Part shown: in pieces, positions 44,950 through 55,500 of the stretch | How the letters are laid out: the number at the start of each line of letters is the position of its first letter | How positions within the stretch are numbered: the stretch's first letter is position 1 | Origin: Enterococcus caccae ATCC BAA-1240 | Lineage (GTDB): Bacteria; Bacillota; Bacilli; Lactobacillales; Enterococcaceae | Reading direction: 5' to 3' | NCBI RefSeq assembly: GCF_000407145.1 | Contig: NZ_KE136473.1 | Coordinates: 497,827 to 561,826 of the forward strand | DNA: 64,000 nt | Position numbers and translations under genes: made by a program | The notes under the pieces: model-generated | What the model was told of the DNA's origin: nothing | Database searches by the model: none | The model's input: the letters and a program-made list of their open reading frames with translations, nothing else

Positions 44950-45802
44950 TATCCTAGTAGAAGGGTAAATGATAAATGCTAGAAATATTTTTGTAGTATT
45001 CAATCTGTCTACTAAATTGAAAAATATAATAGTTGAATAAAGTAGAGCAGGGAGACTTTCAAAAAAGATAGATTTTGAAAAGTAGCGTCAATTTTTGAAT
45101 ACACCCAAATCTAAAAGGTTTAGAATTAATAAGCGAGTAACTAGGGGGACGAACCTTCCTGTTACTCGTTTTTTTATATCGGATTTTTTGTATTTTACTG
45201 AGTATAGTTCGTCATCTCCAACTAAGAATTCAAGTCTACTACTACAGTTAGGACCATTAATATAGGTTAAGTTCATGCTATAGGCGTTCTCTATTAAGAC
45301 GATTATTTTCCAGTTAACATTTTTAGGAGTTCAAGACTACACCTAATGCATGGATAAAATAGTGCCTAATGAGTGTAACAAAAAAGAACATTTTTTTAGA
45401 GATCATATAACTAAAAATACATAAAGGATTTGAAGGAATTGGGATTATTTACCTGGGAAACTAATGATAGATGAGGAAATTATTAAATTAAGTAACAGTT
45501 GTTATTTTTTGTTGAAATCGCATTAGAATTTGTTGTGAAAAAAACTGTATAAAGGGATATGATGATTTTTTTTATTTAACTTTTATAATTTACTTGTTTT
45601 TGTTTTGGAATTTTCTTGTTATATTAACAAATAAGTAATTGTTGGTTGATGGTATATAGTACTTGTTTTATATAGCTTATGATAGAATATACTTCTTATA
45701 TTGTCAATACTTTTTTATATTTTTTGGTTTTTTAATCAATATATTCTATTTTATATCTAGTTATTTATAGGTGTTGTGGAGTGGAATCTATAAGCCGTCA
45801 AA
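44950..45802. other. Long gene-free AT-rich region upstream of the integrase
   Basis: Only one clear feature is seen, a terminator (CGAGTAAC with GTTACTCG plus seven T, 45134-45175). The rest is extremely AT-rich, with many short runs of T and no supported gene. It resembles decayed DNA at the edge of a mobile segment. Confidence 0.45.
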
Positions 45803-45813
45803 TTGCCGTCAAA
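45794..45813. repeat. GCCGTCAAA repeats upstream of the integrase
   Basis: GCCGTCAAATT-GCCGTCAAA: two GCCGTCAAA units 11 bp apart in direct orientation, ending 4 nt before the ribosome binding site of the integrase gene. A matching site lies after the gene at 47076. Confidence 0.65.
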
Positions 45814-45832
45814 ACGAAGGAGGAAATGTTTT

Positions 45833-46924
45833 ATGGTTAAAAAAGGAGAGAACATTTATAAAAGAAAAGATGGTCGTTGGGAAGGGAGATATATAAAAGG
45901 AAGAAAAAAGGATGGGAGTGCTATATATGGCTATCTATATAATAAAAAATATCTGGATCTGAAAGAAAAATTATTGACAATGAAAGCGCTGTATTCTCAT
46001 AATTATGCGTATAAAACGGTTGCCTATCAAGGGACATTTAATGAATGGGTGACTTGTTGGCTGAAAGAAGTAGAAGCACAGTTGAAGCCTAGTACTTTTG
46101 CTGGCTATACAAATAAGATGGCAAAACATATCCAGCCATTTTTAGGTGATATACCTTTACAATCTATCACAACCTCTATTTTGAATAGCTGGATAAAAAA
46201 GATAGAGCAGCATCTATCGCCAAATTCTGTTCGAATCGTTCATCAAGTGCTGACATCATGCTTTATTGGGGCAATAAAGAGAGGATTGATCAAAGAGAAT
46301 CCTTGTAAATATGTGATTTTGCCTAAAAAAACACCAAATAAGGTAAGCGCGATTACCTCATACGAACAAAAGCAATTAAAGAAGCAAGCTGCTGCACATC
46401 CTAAAGGATTGGCGATTGTTATCGCCTTAGAAACTGGTATGAGAATCGGTGAAATTGCTGGATTGAAGTGGGAGGATGTTGATTTTTCATCGAATATCAT
46501 TACTGTACAGCGGACTGTTCAGAGGATTCAAACGATGAACAATGAGAATAAAAAAACGCAAATTATTGAGGGAACACCTAAAAGCATGTCTTCGAAACGT
46601 GTTATCCCGCTTTCTAAAAATTTGAGTAAACTTTTAACAAAACAAAAATTAAAAAGTACTGGCGCCTTTGTACTGGGTGGAATGAAACCGGCAGAACCTC
46701 GTCTGATATCGATTTGGTTAAAAAAAATCTGTCAAAGTTTTAAGTTTGCGAATATTCACTTCCATCAACTTAGACATAGTTTTGCTACTCGGTGTCTAGA
46801 AAAAGGGGTAAACATAGCAACTATTAGTGCGTTGTTAGGGCATCATTCGTCAAAAATGACCTTAGATATTTATTTAAGTTCATTTATGTCAGAAAAGAGA
46901 AAAGCAATTAAATTAATAAGTTAG
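45833..46924 (+). CDS. Tyrosine-type site-specific integrase
   Basis: A 363-residue recombinase. An N-terminal AP2-like arm domain (ENIYKRKDGRWEGRYIKGRK) is followed by the SAM-like core-binding domain (TFNEWVTCWLKE) and the catalytic domain. The catalytic residues are Arg in ETGMRIGEIAGLKWEDV, His-x-x-Arg in HFHQLRHSFATRC, His in LLGHHSSKMTL and the likely Tyr in DIYLSSF. AAGGAGG lies 9 nt before ATG 45833. It is flanked by GCCGTCAAATT-type sites. No excisionase or phage genes are near, and it is next to the WxL locus, so it may control a local DNA rearrangement or be a relic. Confidence 0.93.
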   Translation: MVKKGENIYKRKDGRWEGRYIKGRKKDGSAIYGYLYNKKYLDLKEKLLTMKALYSHNYAYKTVAYQGTFNEWVTCWLKEVEAQLKPSTFAGYTNKMAKHIQPFLGDIPLQSITTSILNSWIKKIEQHLSPNSVRIVHQVLTSCFIGAIKRGLIKENPCKYVILPKKTPNKVSAITSYEQKQLKKQAAAHPKGLAIVIALETGMRIGEIAGLKWEDVDFSSNIITVQRTVQRIQTMNNENKKTQIIEGTPKSMSSKRVIPLSKNLSKLLTKQKLKSTGAFVLGGMKPAEPRLISIWLKKICQSFKFANIHFHQLRHSFATRCLEKGVNIATISALLGHHSSKMTLDIYLSSFMSEKRKAIKLIS

Positions 46925-47075
46925 TCTATCTATTTTTCAAAAAAATTATGTAATTTGGGAAGAGAGAGACTTTGTTTCGCTTTTCAATTAACGAACCTTT
47001 TATGAAGAAACAGGTGATAGGTATACTTTCACAGGTAGGTACTTTTGCATAGCGTTACATTATAGGATAATTTAC

Positions 47076-47093
47076 GCCGTCAAATTTACCGTC
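47076..47093. repeat. GCCGTCAAATT site downstream of the integrase
   Basis: GCCGTCAAATTTACCGTC has the same layout and orientation as the pair at 45794. It may be an attachment or arm-type binding site of the integrase. Confidence 0.55.
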
Positions 47094-47196
47094 GTATAGT
47101 CTTTTAAATGCCATTAGGAAGGGTCTCAAGAGGTTTATCCTATTTGTTAATAAAACAAGAAGCAAATATAAAAAATCAGAATGGAGGGACGAGTAT

Positions 47197-47943
47197 ATGG
47201 AAAATATAATTGGTTTATTACATATCGGAACGGATTTTGAGCAGAACAATAATAAAAGGTTATTTATTAAAGAGGCTCTTAATGACCCAAGTTATTCATT
47301 GGTCGAGATTACAGAAAAGAAACAAATGAGCGTATTAGATGGGTTGATCATTAATTTGGAAAAATCTTCTGACTCCATCCAAGTGTTTCAATGGTTGATT
47401 CATTTGCAAGAGGAATATTCCTTATTTATCTGGATACTTTGTGGAGACGAAGAAACAGAATTAACCAAATTTTATCCTCATCTAAGCAAAAATTCAGTAA
47501 TAGAAGTGTTCCAATCGAATCAAGGTTTTGAGACATTGAGCATCGTAGTAAAAAATGCACTCAATTATAAAAATCATTTATTAAATCAAACAACAGTTAA
47601 AAAGAGAATTGAGGATAATTTTTTAGATTCATCAAAGCTAAGTTTTGTCGTGCATAACAAAAGCATACCACTAACAAGAAAAGAATTCAAAATCGTTTCA
47701 TTATTGTATAAAAATATGGGAAATGTCGTCACTTATCATGAAATCAATAAAGAGATCTATGGGGATTTAACTGATACAACTATAGGAAAGTATAGAGTGG
47801 CTAATTTTATTTTTAGTATTAGAAATAAACTAAAAGAACAAAGTTATTTTGAAATTGAAATCGTGCGGACTAAAGGATACATTCTTAGCTGTTCAGAAAA
47901 TGAGAAAGACTTTTTCGAGAATACAAAGGAAATGGTTTTATAA
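47197..47943 (+). CDS. Winged-helix response regulator-like protein of the WxL locus
   Basis: A 248-residue protein. The N-terminal 125 residues form a receiver-like domain without the normal acidic pocket or clear phospho-Asp (LLHIGTDFEQNNNK; WILCGDEETELTK). The C-terminal Trans_reg_C winged helix is clear (IPLTRKEFKIVSLLYKN, then FSIRNKLKEQSYFEIEIVRT and GYIL). Such regulators often head enterococcal WxL loci and probably control the downstream surface genes. GGAGGG precedes the ATG. Confidence 0.8.
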   Translation: MENIIGLLHIGTDFEQNNNKRLFIKEALNDPSYSLVEITEKKQMSVLDGLIINLEKSSDSIQVFQWLIHLQEEYSLFIWILCGDEETELTKFYPHLSKNSVIEVFQSNQGFETLSIVVKNALNYKNHLLNQTTVKKRIEDNFLDSSKLSFVVHNKSIPLTRKEFKIVSLLYKNMGNVVTYHEINKEIYGDLTDTTIGKYRVANFIFSIRNKLKEQSYFEIEIVRTKGYILSCSENEKDFFENTKEMVL

Positions 47944-48041
47944 TCCTTATTTTATGGATAATTTCCAAGAAAATTCGAGCTAGCGATAAGTATTATTGAG
48001 AGCAGAATCTGGGTAACCAGAGTAATTATGCAAAGAAATGG

Positions 48042-48707
48042 ATGGCAAAAGTTGTGAAAGATAAAAAGAAATATTATGAAAAGTATAGAAATTATTATTT
48101 CTGTGAAATTGTACTTTTGGTTGGATGGATCACTAATTTTATTCTTTTTTCAAGGTTTTATAAGGAGAGTATATTCTACGTTGATAAACAGGCCAAGTTG
48201 GTCATACAGATATTGTTTATGGTGAATTATTACTTAGAAGATGTATTACTATATTTATTTGTTTCATTTTTAGTAATGACCTTAAATTTACTGCTTATTC
48301 TGATGTTTTATATCAAAAGCAAACAATCGATGGTTAGGCAAAAAGAAATGAAGTACTCAATGATTTTATTTTTGATTATTATTGGAATCAATGCAATCGC
48401 ACTGTTAAACACGATTATTTGGCCGTTATTTCTATTAGTATTTATTTTTTCATTAACTGTTGTTTATATCATTTACGTTATTACAAAGTATTTGTATGAA
48501 GGAAAAGATGAGTTATATGAAGACAATGAATTAATCAAAATAGAAGTAGGCTTCCAAACAAAAGAAGAGGCGGAAAAATATACCGAAGAATTTTTGACCT
48601 ATTGGGCAGATGATTTTGAAAGGAAGGGTTATCGTTTAGTTGACAGTATAAAAAAGGACCCAAAAAAGGAATGGTACGTTGAATTTTTTACGCAAATAAT
48701 TAAATGA
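48042..48707 (+). CDS. Hypothetical four-helix membrane protein
   Basis: A 221-residue protein starting MAKVVKDKKKYYEKYRNYYF. There are about four hydrophobic helices (near residues 20-38, 66-92, 105-125 and 128-150) and an acidic C-terminal cytoplasmic tail (EVGFQTKEEAEKYTEEFLTY). The ribosome binding site is weak. The stop overlaps an ATG of the next frame (ATGA at 48704). Unknown family; probably part of the WxL operon. Confidence 0.6.
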   Translation: MAKVVKDKKKYYEKYRNYYFCEIVLLVGWITNFILFSRFYKESIFYVDKQAKLVIQILFMVNYYLEDVLLYLFVSFLVMTLNLLLILMFYIKSKQSMVRQKEMKYSMILFLIIIGINAIALLNTIIWPLFLLVFIFSLTVVYIIYVITKYLYEGKDELYEDNELIKIEVGFQTKEEAEKYTEEFLTYWADDFERKGYRLVDSIKKDPKKEWYVEFFTQIIK

Positions 48708-48733
48708 AAATGGATTTAGGAGGACATTTATTC

Positions 48734-49840
48734 ATGAAAAAAATGAATCTATTATATGCTGCGTTGATCTGTGTTTTTTCATTATTTTTTTTTTCAGAGC
48801 AAGCCAGTGCTGTAAGCGAAAAGGATAATTTAGGATACACAGTGAACCTAGTACAATCAAATACCCAAATAGATCCCAATAAAAGCTATTTCTATGTGAA
48901 AACAACTCCTGGAGAAGCCCAAACATTGGAAGTAAGAATCAAAAGTACCAAAAAAGAGGAGGTGCGCATAAAGATTTATGGAACCAATGCAATTACAGGG
49001 GATGGAGGAACGATTGAGTACAGTGATGACAAAACTTATTACGATAAGACATTAAAAGAACCTGTAACGTCAATGGTTAAAATCCCAACACCGAGTATGA
49101 CAATTGGCAATTATGAAGAAAAAACGATGAAAATCCAATTAACACCTCCTCCAAAAAGTTATGATGGTGTGAAAATGGGTGCCTTGGTGTTTGCCTTAGA
49201 TCAAGATCAAAAAGAAAAAAGCGGTGTTTCAACGGAATTTGCCTATCGAGTTGGGTTGATTACTTCACAAACGGGAGATGAATTTAATAATGCTCAAACA
49301 CTGAATTTAAATTCAGTGAAGGCATCGATCAAGCGTGGGAAAAAAATGGTGTTAGCCAATTTACAAAATCCTGAACCGAAAGTATTAGAAAATTTAAATA
49401 TCGTAGCAACAATGACAAAAAAAGGATCAGATGCAACTGTAAAAAGAAAATCTGTAGAGAATTACACGATGGCGCCAAACAGTGTTTTTGATTTTGAAAT
49501 AGATTGGGGAATTGCAGATTTACCAACAGGGACGTATACCTTGAGATTGGATGCATCAAATGATTATCAAGAATGGCAGTTAAGCAAGGATTTCACGATT
49601 ACTAATCAGCAAGCAAAAAAAATGAATGAAGAAACAGCATTTAAAATTGTCACACCAAATTGGATCAAATTAACCACTATTTTCTTAATGGTACTCGCAT
49701 TATTGATTATGTTCATGACTCTTATTAGAAGAATAAAATGGGAGCAAGAATGGAAGAAAATCAAAATTGCCAAACGAAAAAAGCAAGGTAGCAAAACGAA
49801 AAAAATGAAGAAAAAACATAAAAAAGCAGGTGAGCACTGA
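48734..49840 (+). CDS. DUF916/DUF3324 domain surface protein (WxL-interacting)
   Basis: A 368-residue protein. The signal peptide ends near SEQASAVSE. DUF916 follows (YTVNLVQSNTQIDPNKSYFY to about residue 165) with PTPSMTIGNYEEKTMKI. DUF3324 covers about 170-295 (AFRVGLITSQ-like AYRVGLITSQTGDEF; MAPNSVFDFEIDWGIADLP). A C-terminal helix (LTTIFLMVLALLIMFMTLI) and a long basic tail anchor it. These proteins bind WxL proteins and peptidoglycan. AGGAGG lies before ATG 48734; an earlier in-frame ATG at 48704 lacks one. Confidence 0.92.
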   Translation: MKKMNLLYAALICVFSLFFFSEQASAVSEKDNLGYTVNLVQSNTQIDPNKSYFYVKTTPGEAQTLEVRIKSTKKEEVRIKIYGTNAITGDGGTIEYSDDKTYYDKTLKEPVTSMVKIPTPSMTIGNYEEKTMKIQLTPPPKSYDGVKMGALVFALDQDQKEKSGVSTEFAYRVGLITSQTGDEFNNAQTLNLNSVKASIKRGKKMVLANLQNPEPKVLENLNIVATMTKKGSDATVKRKSVENYTMAPNSVFDFEIDWGIADLPTGTYTLRLDASNDYQEWQLSKDFTITNQQAKKMNEETAFKIVTPNWIKLTTIFLMVLALLIMFMTLIRRIKWEQEWKKIKIAKRKKQGSKTKKMKKKHKKAGEH

Positions 49841-50157
49841 TGAAAAAGCCTTACTTTATTTGGTTACTGCTGATGGGAATATGTACTTTTTTGGTTGTGG
49901 CTGATCAAGTCACTGTCGCTTTTGCCGATCAAGAAGAAACGGAAGCTGGTATTTCGTTCAACCAGTTTGTCGAACAGGATAAGCAAAAGCCACCTCTCTA
50001 TGAAACAAAACCGATTACAGATCCTACACTAAATGGGGCTTTACCCCATTTAGGTCAAATGATGACCTCGTTTATATTGTTATTACTCGGTGTTGCCTGC
50101 TTAATCATATTTTTAGGTGTCGTAAGTTTAAGGAAAGTCTATAACATAAGGATGTAG
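49840..50157 (+). CDS. Small LPxTG-like protein of the WxL locus
   Basis: A 105-residue protein with a signal peptide (to about AVAFADQEE). The short mature part ends with LPHLGQMMTS, a membrane helix and RKVYNIRM. This is the layout of a sortase substrate (motif, helix, basic tail), but the motif is LPHLG rather than LPxTG, so sorting may be impaired or use another sortase. The start overlaps the stop of the DUF916 gene (TGATG). Confidence 0.75.
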   Translation: MKKPYFIWLLLMGICTFLVVADQVTVAFADQEETEAGISFNQFVEQDKQKPPLYETKPITDPTLNGALPHLGQMMTSFILLLLGVACLIIFLGVVSLRKVYNIRM

Positions 50158-50165
50158 GAGGGAAT

Positions 50166-50390
50166 ATGAAAGATTATTTATGGGTTTATATATTAGGCGG
50201 AGTAGCAACTAGTTCGTTGTTGTATTTTTTAGCAACACTTTCTAGAGATGTCTTTTTAGTCAGAAAATTAAGGAAAAAAAGAAAGGACTTGGCGTTCAAT
50301 TTTAGTTTATTGGCACTAGCTATCGTAAGTGTCGCATTGATTATTTATTTGTTTATCTTATTAAAAGATCAAATAAAATTAATCGGGTAA
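50166..50390 (+). CDS. Small two-helix membrane protein of the WxL locus
   Basis: A 74-residue protein with two hydrophobic helices (about residues 5-23 and 47-67) and a basic loop RKLRKKRKD between them. AGGAGG lies before the ATG, 8 bp after the previous gene. Unrecognised family, conserved position suggests a WxL-complex accessory role. Confidence 0.6.
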   Translation: MKDYLWVYILGGVATSSLLYFLATLSRDVFLVRKLRKKRKDLAFNFSLLALAIVSVALIIYLFILLKDQIKLIG

Positions 50391-50479
50391 CAACGCTAGA
50401 AATGTATTATTCTGTGAACAATTTATAGCAGTAGCTATCACCAATTTTATTTAGGTTAAATACGAAAGGTGATTAAATT

Positions 50480-51211
50480 TTGAAAAAAATACTATTTACA
50501 ACATTACTTGCTTCATCAGCACTATTAATTTTTGCTAAACCTGCAAATGCAGAAGAAGTTAGCAGTGAGCAAACAGATTTGGGGATTCGTTTTGATACGG
50601 ATGGACCAGTAAAACCTGGACCAGGACCGTTCAAAGATAACTTAGCATTGGTATGGACACCATCTAAATTCGATTTTGGTCGCCAATCAGCAACAGCAAA
50701 TATTGCTACATACAGCAATACTTTAGCTGGAGATCAATATGTAGTCGTAAATGATGACAGAAAAGGAACGGTAGTTGAAACGCCAGAAGAAGGCGAAACT
50801 AGAGCTGAAACAACCTCTGCTTGGAAAGTCACTGCCACAATGTCTAAACTAGTTTCTAAAGACAGCTCAGCTACTGAGTTGCCATCAAAACTAACATTTA
50901 CTTTAGGCGATCCTCAAGCATACGATATTGGTGAAGTTGATCCAGATACAAATGACTACTTACCAAATCCAGTTGAAGGAAATTTGAGTGCTCTTACAAA
51001 TCCTAACAACATTGTTATTGGTAAAAGTGTAACGTTAGAAGCCGGAAATAAAACGGGAACTAATATTATTGCCAAAACACAAGCTGATGCTGCTAAAGGC
51101 GGGTTTGCTACAAAATTAACAGATACTAAATTAACTGTAACAACAGGTACAGGTGCTGCTGGTAAATCATTTAAAGGCAGTGTCAACTGGAGTTTAGATA
51201 ACACTTACTAA
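50480..51211 (+). CDS. WxL domain surface protein
   Basis: A 243-residue secreted protein starting at TTG (AAAGGTG 8 nt before). The signal peptide ends KPANAEEV. The WxL domain fills most of the mature protein: DFGRQSATANIATYS, then AWKVTATMS (first W-x-V motif) and the C-terminal VNWSLDNTY (W-S-L motif). These domains bind peptidoglycan non-covalently. It is typical of Gram-positive surface complexes and is next to its DUF916 partners. Confidence 0.92.
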   Translation: MKKILFTTLLASSALLIFAKPANAEEVSSEQTDLGIRFDTDGPVKPGPGPFKDNLALVWTPSKFDFGRQSATANIATYSNTLAGDQYVVVNDDRKGTVVETPEEGETRAETTSAWKVTATMSKLVSKDSSATELPSKLTFTLGDPQAYDIGEVDPDTNDYLPNPVEGNLSALTNPNNIVIGKSVTLEAGNKTGTNIIAKTQADAAKGGFATKLTDTKLTVTTGTGAAGKSFKGSVNWSLDNTY

Positions 51212-51327
51212 AATAAACGGTTAACAAGGAAAATTTTTAAGTAGGTTGGTCGATAGTTACTGTTATAAATTATTCACAGAAAAAATGATTAAATTCAAGT
51301 CTTTATTGAAGAAAGGTAGAGAGGTAA

Positions 51328-52362
51328 ATGAAAAAAATTCCTGTATATCTCTTATTATTATTAGTTAGCCTTGTCTTTTTGTTTGATCCAGTAAGAAGTT
51401 TTGCTCAACAAGATTCAACCAATTTGATCAACGGATTATCATATGAAGTACTCTATCCTGAAAATCAAAAAGAGAAGGATTTAGGCTACTTTGATCTCCA
51501 AATGGAGCCTGGACAGGAACAAACGGTTGCGCTTAAACTGTACAATTCATTATCAAAAGAATTAACTGTACAAGTAAGTCTGAATACGGCTAAAACCAAT
51601 AGCATCGGTAAAGTTGAGTACGGACCTAATAATCTAAAAGCGGACTCATCCTTAACAAATGATTTTATAAACATAGTTAAAGGTCCACAAAAAGTTGTAG
51701 TTCCTCCAAATAGTAGTAAAAAGGTAGACGTTTCAATTGGTTTACCAAAAACAGCTTCTAAAGGATTAATCGCAGGAGGTATTCAACTGAAGCCTGTCAA
51801 TGAGACTAAAGCGAATAATCAAGGTGGTAAAGATACTGTCATCAATGAATTTGCTTTTTTAATAGGAGTCCTAGTGAGAGTCGGTGATACTAGTAAAATA
51901 CAGCCAGAACTTAAACTCAATAAAACATACATAGCATTTAAAGACGGGAAAAGCCATTTGTTTGCCAATATCTCCAATATTCATCCAGTCTATACTGAAG
52001 GAATGAGTATCGTAGTTCAGGTAAGAAAAGCAAATAAACAGAAAAACTTATTTGAATATCGTAAAGACAAAATGCGAATGGCTCCAAATTCAATTATTGA
52101 TTTTCCCATTGAATTAGCAGACAAAGGAATAACTGCAGGAAAATATACAGCTCAGATCAATATCTCATCTAAAAATGCTGCTCACTGGTCTTGGACAGAA
52201 GATTTTACGATCAATACGTTAGAAGCCAACTCACTTATTACAACGCGTGTTGAGAAGAGAGCAACTGGCAAACTATTTTTTGGGTTCCTTTTTTTCATTT
52301 TGCTTTTAGGACTGTTTATTGTTCGTGTAGTGTATAAACGAATCAAGTCTAAAAAAATATAA
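51328..52362 (+). CDS. DUF916/DUF3324 domain surface protein, second copy
   Basis: A 344-residue paralogue of the 48734 product. Signal peptide to about SFAQQDS. DUF916 (LSYEVLYPENQKEKDLGYFD; VPPNSSKKVDVSIGLP) and DUF3324 (FLIGVLVRVGDTSK; MAPNSIIDFPIELADKG) are followed by one helix (LFFGFLFFILLLGLFIVRV) and a short basic tail. AGAGAGG precedes the ATG. Probably anchors the WxL proteins. Confidence 0.92.
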   Translation: MKKIPVYLLLLLVSLVFLFDPVRSFAQQDSTNLINGLSYEVLYPENQKEKDLGYFDLQMEPGQEQTVALKLYNSLSKELTVQVSLNTAKTNSIGKVEYGPNNLKADSSLTNDFINIVKGPQKVVVPPNSSKKVDVSIGLPKTASKGLIAGGIQLKPVNETKANNQGGKDTVINEFAFLIGVLVRVGDTSKIQPELKLNKTYIAFKDGKSHLFANISNIHPVYTEGMSIVVQVRKANKQKNLFEYRKDKMRMAPNSIIDFPIELADKGITAGKYTAQINISSKNAAHWSWTEDFTINTLEANSLITTRVEKRATGKLFFGFLFFILLLGLFIVRVVYKRIKSKKI

Positions 52363-52597
52363 AGTGAAGAGAACAAACGAATGAGTTCATCTTTCGGAAA
52401 CAAATAAAGTGTCCTCTTTTTTCATAGGAGAATAGGTTGATGCTTTTAAGAAAGAAACGAAATATAATCAACGCAAAAAACTTTTCTTATTCATCACTTC
52501 TTTGAGCGCCCCAAATAAGTGACAGTAATGTAAAGGAGGTGTTGCGATAAGAAAATATTTGCTATGGGATTAAAAATAAGAAAGAAAGGAGAAGAAA

Positions 52598-55500
52598 ATG
52601 AAGGACCCAAAAAAGAGAATGAGCTCTAAAAGACTATGGGGACTCGTAGGATTAACTCTGTTTAGTATTGTTTCTGCTACTGTTCTATTTACTAAAACAA
52701 CTCCTCTACTGGCTAAAACGGAAGATAGCGCGGAAACATCTGAGATTAATACACCAAATCAACAGTTAGATTCATCTATAACTGACTCGCTAGGAATACA
52801 AACTCAAGCAAATGATTTAGGGCGAGCGCTTGATCCAATAGAAAATGAATCAGGGTTAAAAGTGACTCCGAAGGTTTTGAAATTGTCACAATATGATTAT
52901 TTTCCTGATCTTAATAATGAAGAAGATCTTAAGAGGCTCTTTTCAAAACGAGTGATACCTCATCCAGATTATGGAGCAACATATGAATATGTGGATGAAG
53001 GCGGCTACCCTACTTCTTTTTACAGTGATCAAGTAGGATTTCAAATGATTTACGTAAAGGTTACCGAAAATTATGATGGGACGAGTGTTCAGGTGCCTAT
53101 CCCAGTAACTGTGACCGATCTAGGAACATCTTTCCTATTGAAAAATCAAGTAGCCCTTCAAATAGACAATGTGAATGGAAAAATCATTTTATATCCAGAG
53201 GAAACAGTCAATAAGACAGAAGAGCAGCTGCAACAACTAGTAAAAGAAAAATCAATGGTACGCGCATGGAATGTGGAAAATGGGACAGAAGTTTCGGCAA
53301 ATGTAATCAAAACAACTATTTCAGTCACTTCCGTTGGTACTTACAAGGCAGAGTTTGAAGTCACTATGGGCTATGGAGCAGAAGAACAAAAAGCATCAGT
53401 TCAAAAAACAGTGATTGTTTTTGGTGCTAATCCTAAAGCATATGTCACGGTTGCTCAGTATGATACGTTGGAATTTGACTATCCTCCGAAGAATTTATTT
53501 TCAAAATTTCAAACGCTTGACAATGGGACTGGAGAAAGCGCTACTTACCAATTTGTTGATGAAAATGGAAATGAGATAGACACTTTTGATACAACGGTAG
53601 TTGGTTTTCAATGGGCGTATGTAAAAATGACGGAGTCTAACGATGAATCGATTTCAACGATCATCAAGGTTCCAATCAATGTAACCAGTGAAGATACGAC
53701 AGCGTTGTTAAAAAATAAAGTCATGGTCAAATCGGACGCTAAGGTTCTTTTTTACCCAGATGAAACACAAGGTAAAAGCAAAGAAGAAATACTTGAGATG
53801 ATTAAATACAGGGTAGAGTTGAGTGCTTGGAATATGAGTACAGGAGAAGAAATTCCAGCGTCCTTCGTTGATACGACTACTGTTAATAATTCTGTGGGCT
53901 CCTATACTGGAACCATTAGAGTCGAACTAAACGGAGAATCTGCAACTACAACGCGAAAAGTGATTGTCTTTGGTGCTAATTCACAACCATATGTAACGAT
54001 TGGTCAAGATGAGTATTTAGAATTAATTCCGACCAATCTATTTAAAAAAATTCAAACAGTTAATGACGAAAGTGAAGCAAATGCTTATTTTGAATTTGTT
54101 AACGAAAATGGTGAATATATAGGAAATGTTGATACGCAGACTGTGGGTTTTCAATGGGCCTATGTAAAAATGACTCAAGTAGATGACGATAACGTCTCAA
54201 CGATCATCCAAGTTCCCATCAATGTAACGAGTGAAGATACGACAGCGTTGTTAAAAAATAAAGTGATGGTCGAATCAGATACGCAGACTCTCTTTTTTCA
54301 GCATGAAACAAAAGGAAAAAGCAAAGATGAACTGATTGACTTGGTAAAGTCACGAGTACATGCAAATGCTTGGAATATGAGTACAGGTGAAATGGTTCCA
54401 GCTTCGGTTACGGAAACGACTATGGTCAATAATTCAGTGGGAACATATACTATAACAATTAAAGTGGAACTAGATGGAGAAGTTGAGACTACAACACGGC
54501 AGATTACAGTTTTTGGTGCTGACTTGAAATCACCTTATTATGCTAAAGTAGAGCAAAATGAATTGTTGGATATGGGGAACAATGCTAGTAACCTATTTTC
54601 AAAATATCAATCGGAGACAAGCAATACTGCTGATTCCGCTTATTTTGAATGGGTCAATGAATCTGGTGAACCAACTGAAGATGGTAATTTTGATAGCAGA
54701 CAAGTGGGATTTCAATGGGGTTATATTAAAATGTCAGAAATGTATAACGATGAAATCTCAACGATTATTCCAATTCCGATTACTGTGACTTTTGAAAAAC
54801 AAACAGTTATTGTAGAATCAAAAGCAGGGCTTAGTTTTGAAAAGAACAGACCGTTTACTCCAAATGAATTTAAAGATAAAACAGACCAAGAAATCAACGA
54901 AGTATTAACAAAAGCGTTATCGCCAAAAGCGTGGGATTTGACTTCAGGAGAGAAACTAGAAGCTCGGATTACCCAAACAATGATTGATGAGTCTAGTTCA
55001 GGTTCTGTAGAGGTATCTGCAAAGGTTACATTGAATAATCAACAGTTAACGTATAACTTTAAGATCTATATTATTCCTGCTCAAATATTTGAAGATGACG
55101 AGATCGATAGTTGGACAAGTATCCAACTAGGTTCCATTGAAGGTGTGATTACTAATCCAATAAACGGCTCTCAAATGGGGTTTCCCAAAAGAGGTATCTC
55201 GACAAATTCAGAAGAAGAGGCCGAGCATGGATTCATCATCAAAGATGCCAATAATGTCGGCTACGTTTTTAGTGGTGGTGAAGGACGGGTCTCAGATATC
55301 CCGGGAGTGAATAATAAAGCTTTATATAATAGTGGCAGCGAGTGGTCTACTTGGGATGGCTTAGGACAAGCGGGAATTACTCCGCATATAACCTTTAGCT
55401 ACTACCTACGAAAAGACAATAAACTAAAGCAAATTTTATTGGACGAAAAAAATGAGATTCTCTATGTGTATGATTTATCTTTGAATAGAAACTTGAATTT

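Noticed and set aside
45088-45276. Minus-strand 62-codon frame
   Set aside because: Weak ribosome binding site, and the frame crosses a plus-strand intrinsic terminator; no family-like motifs.
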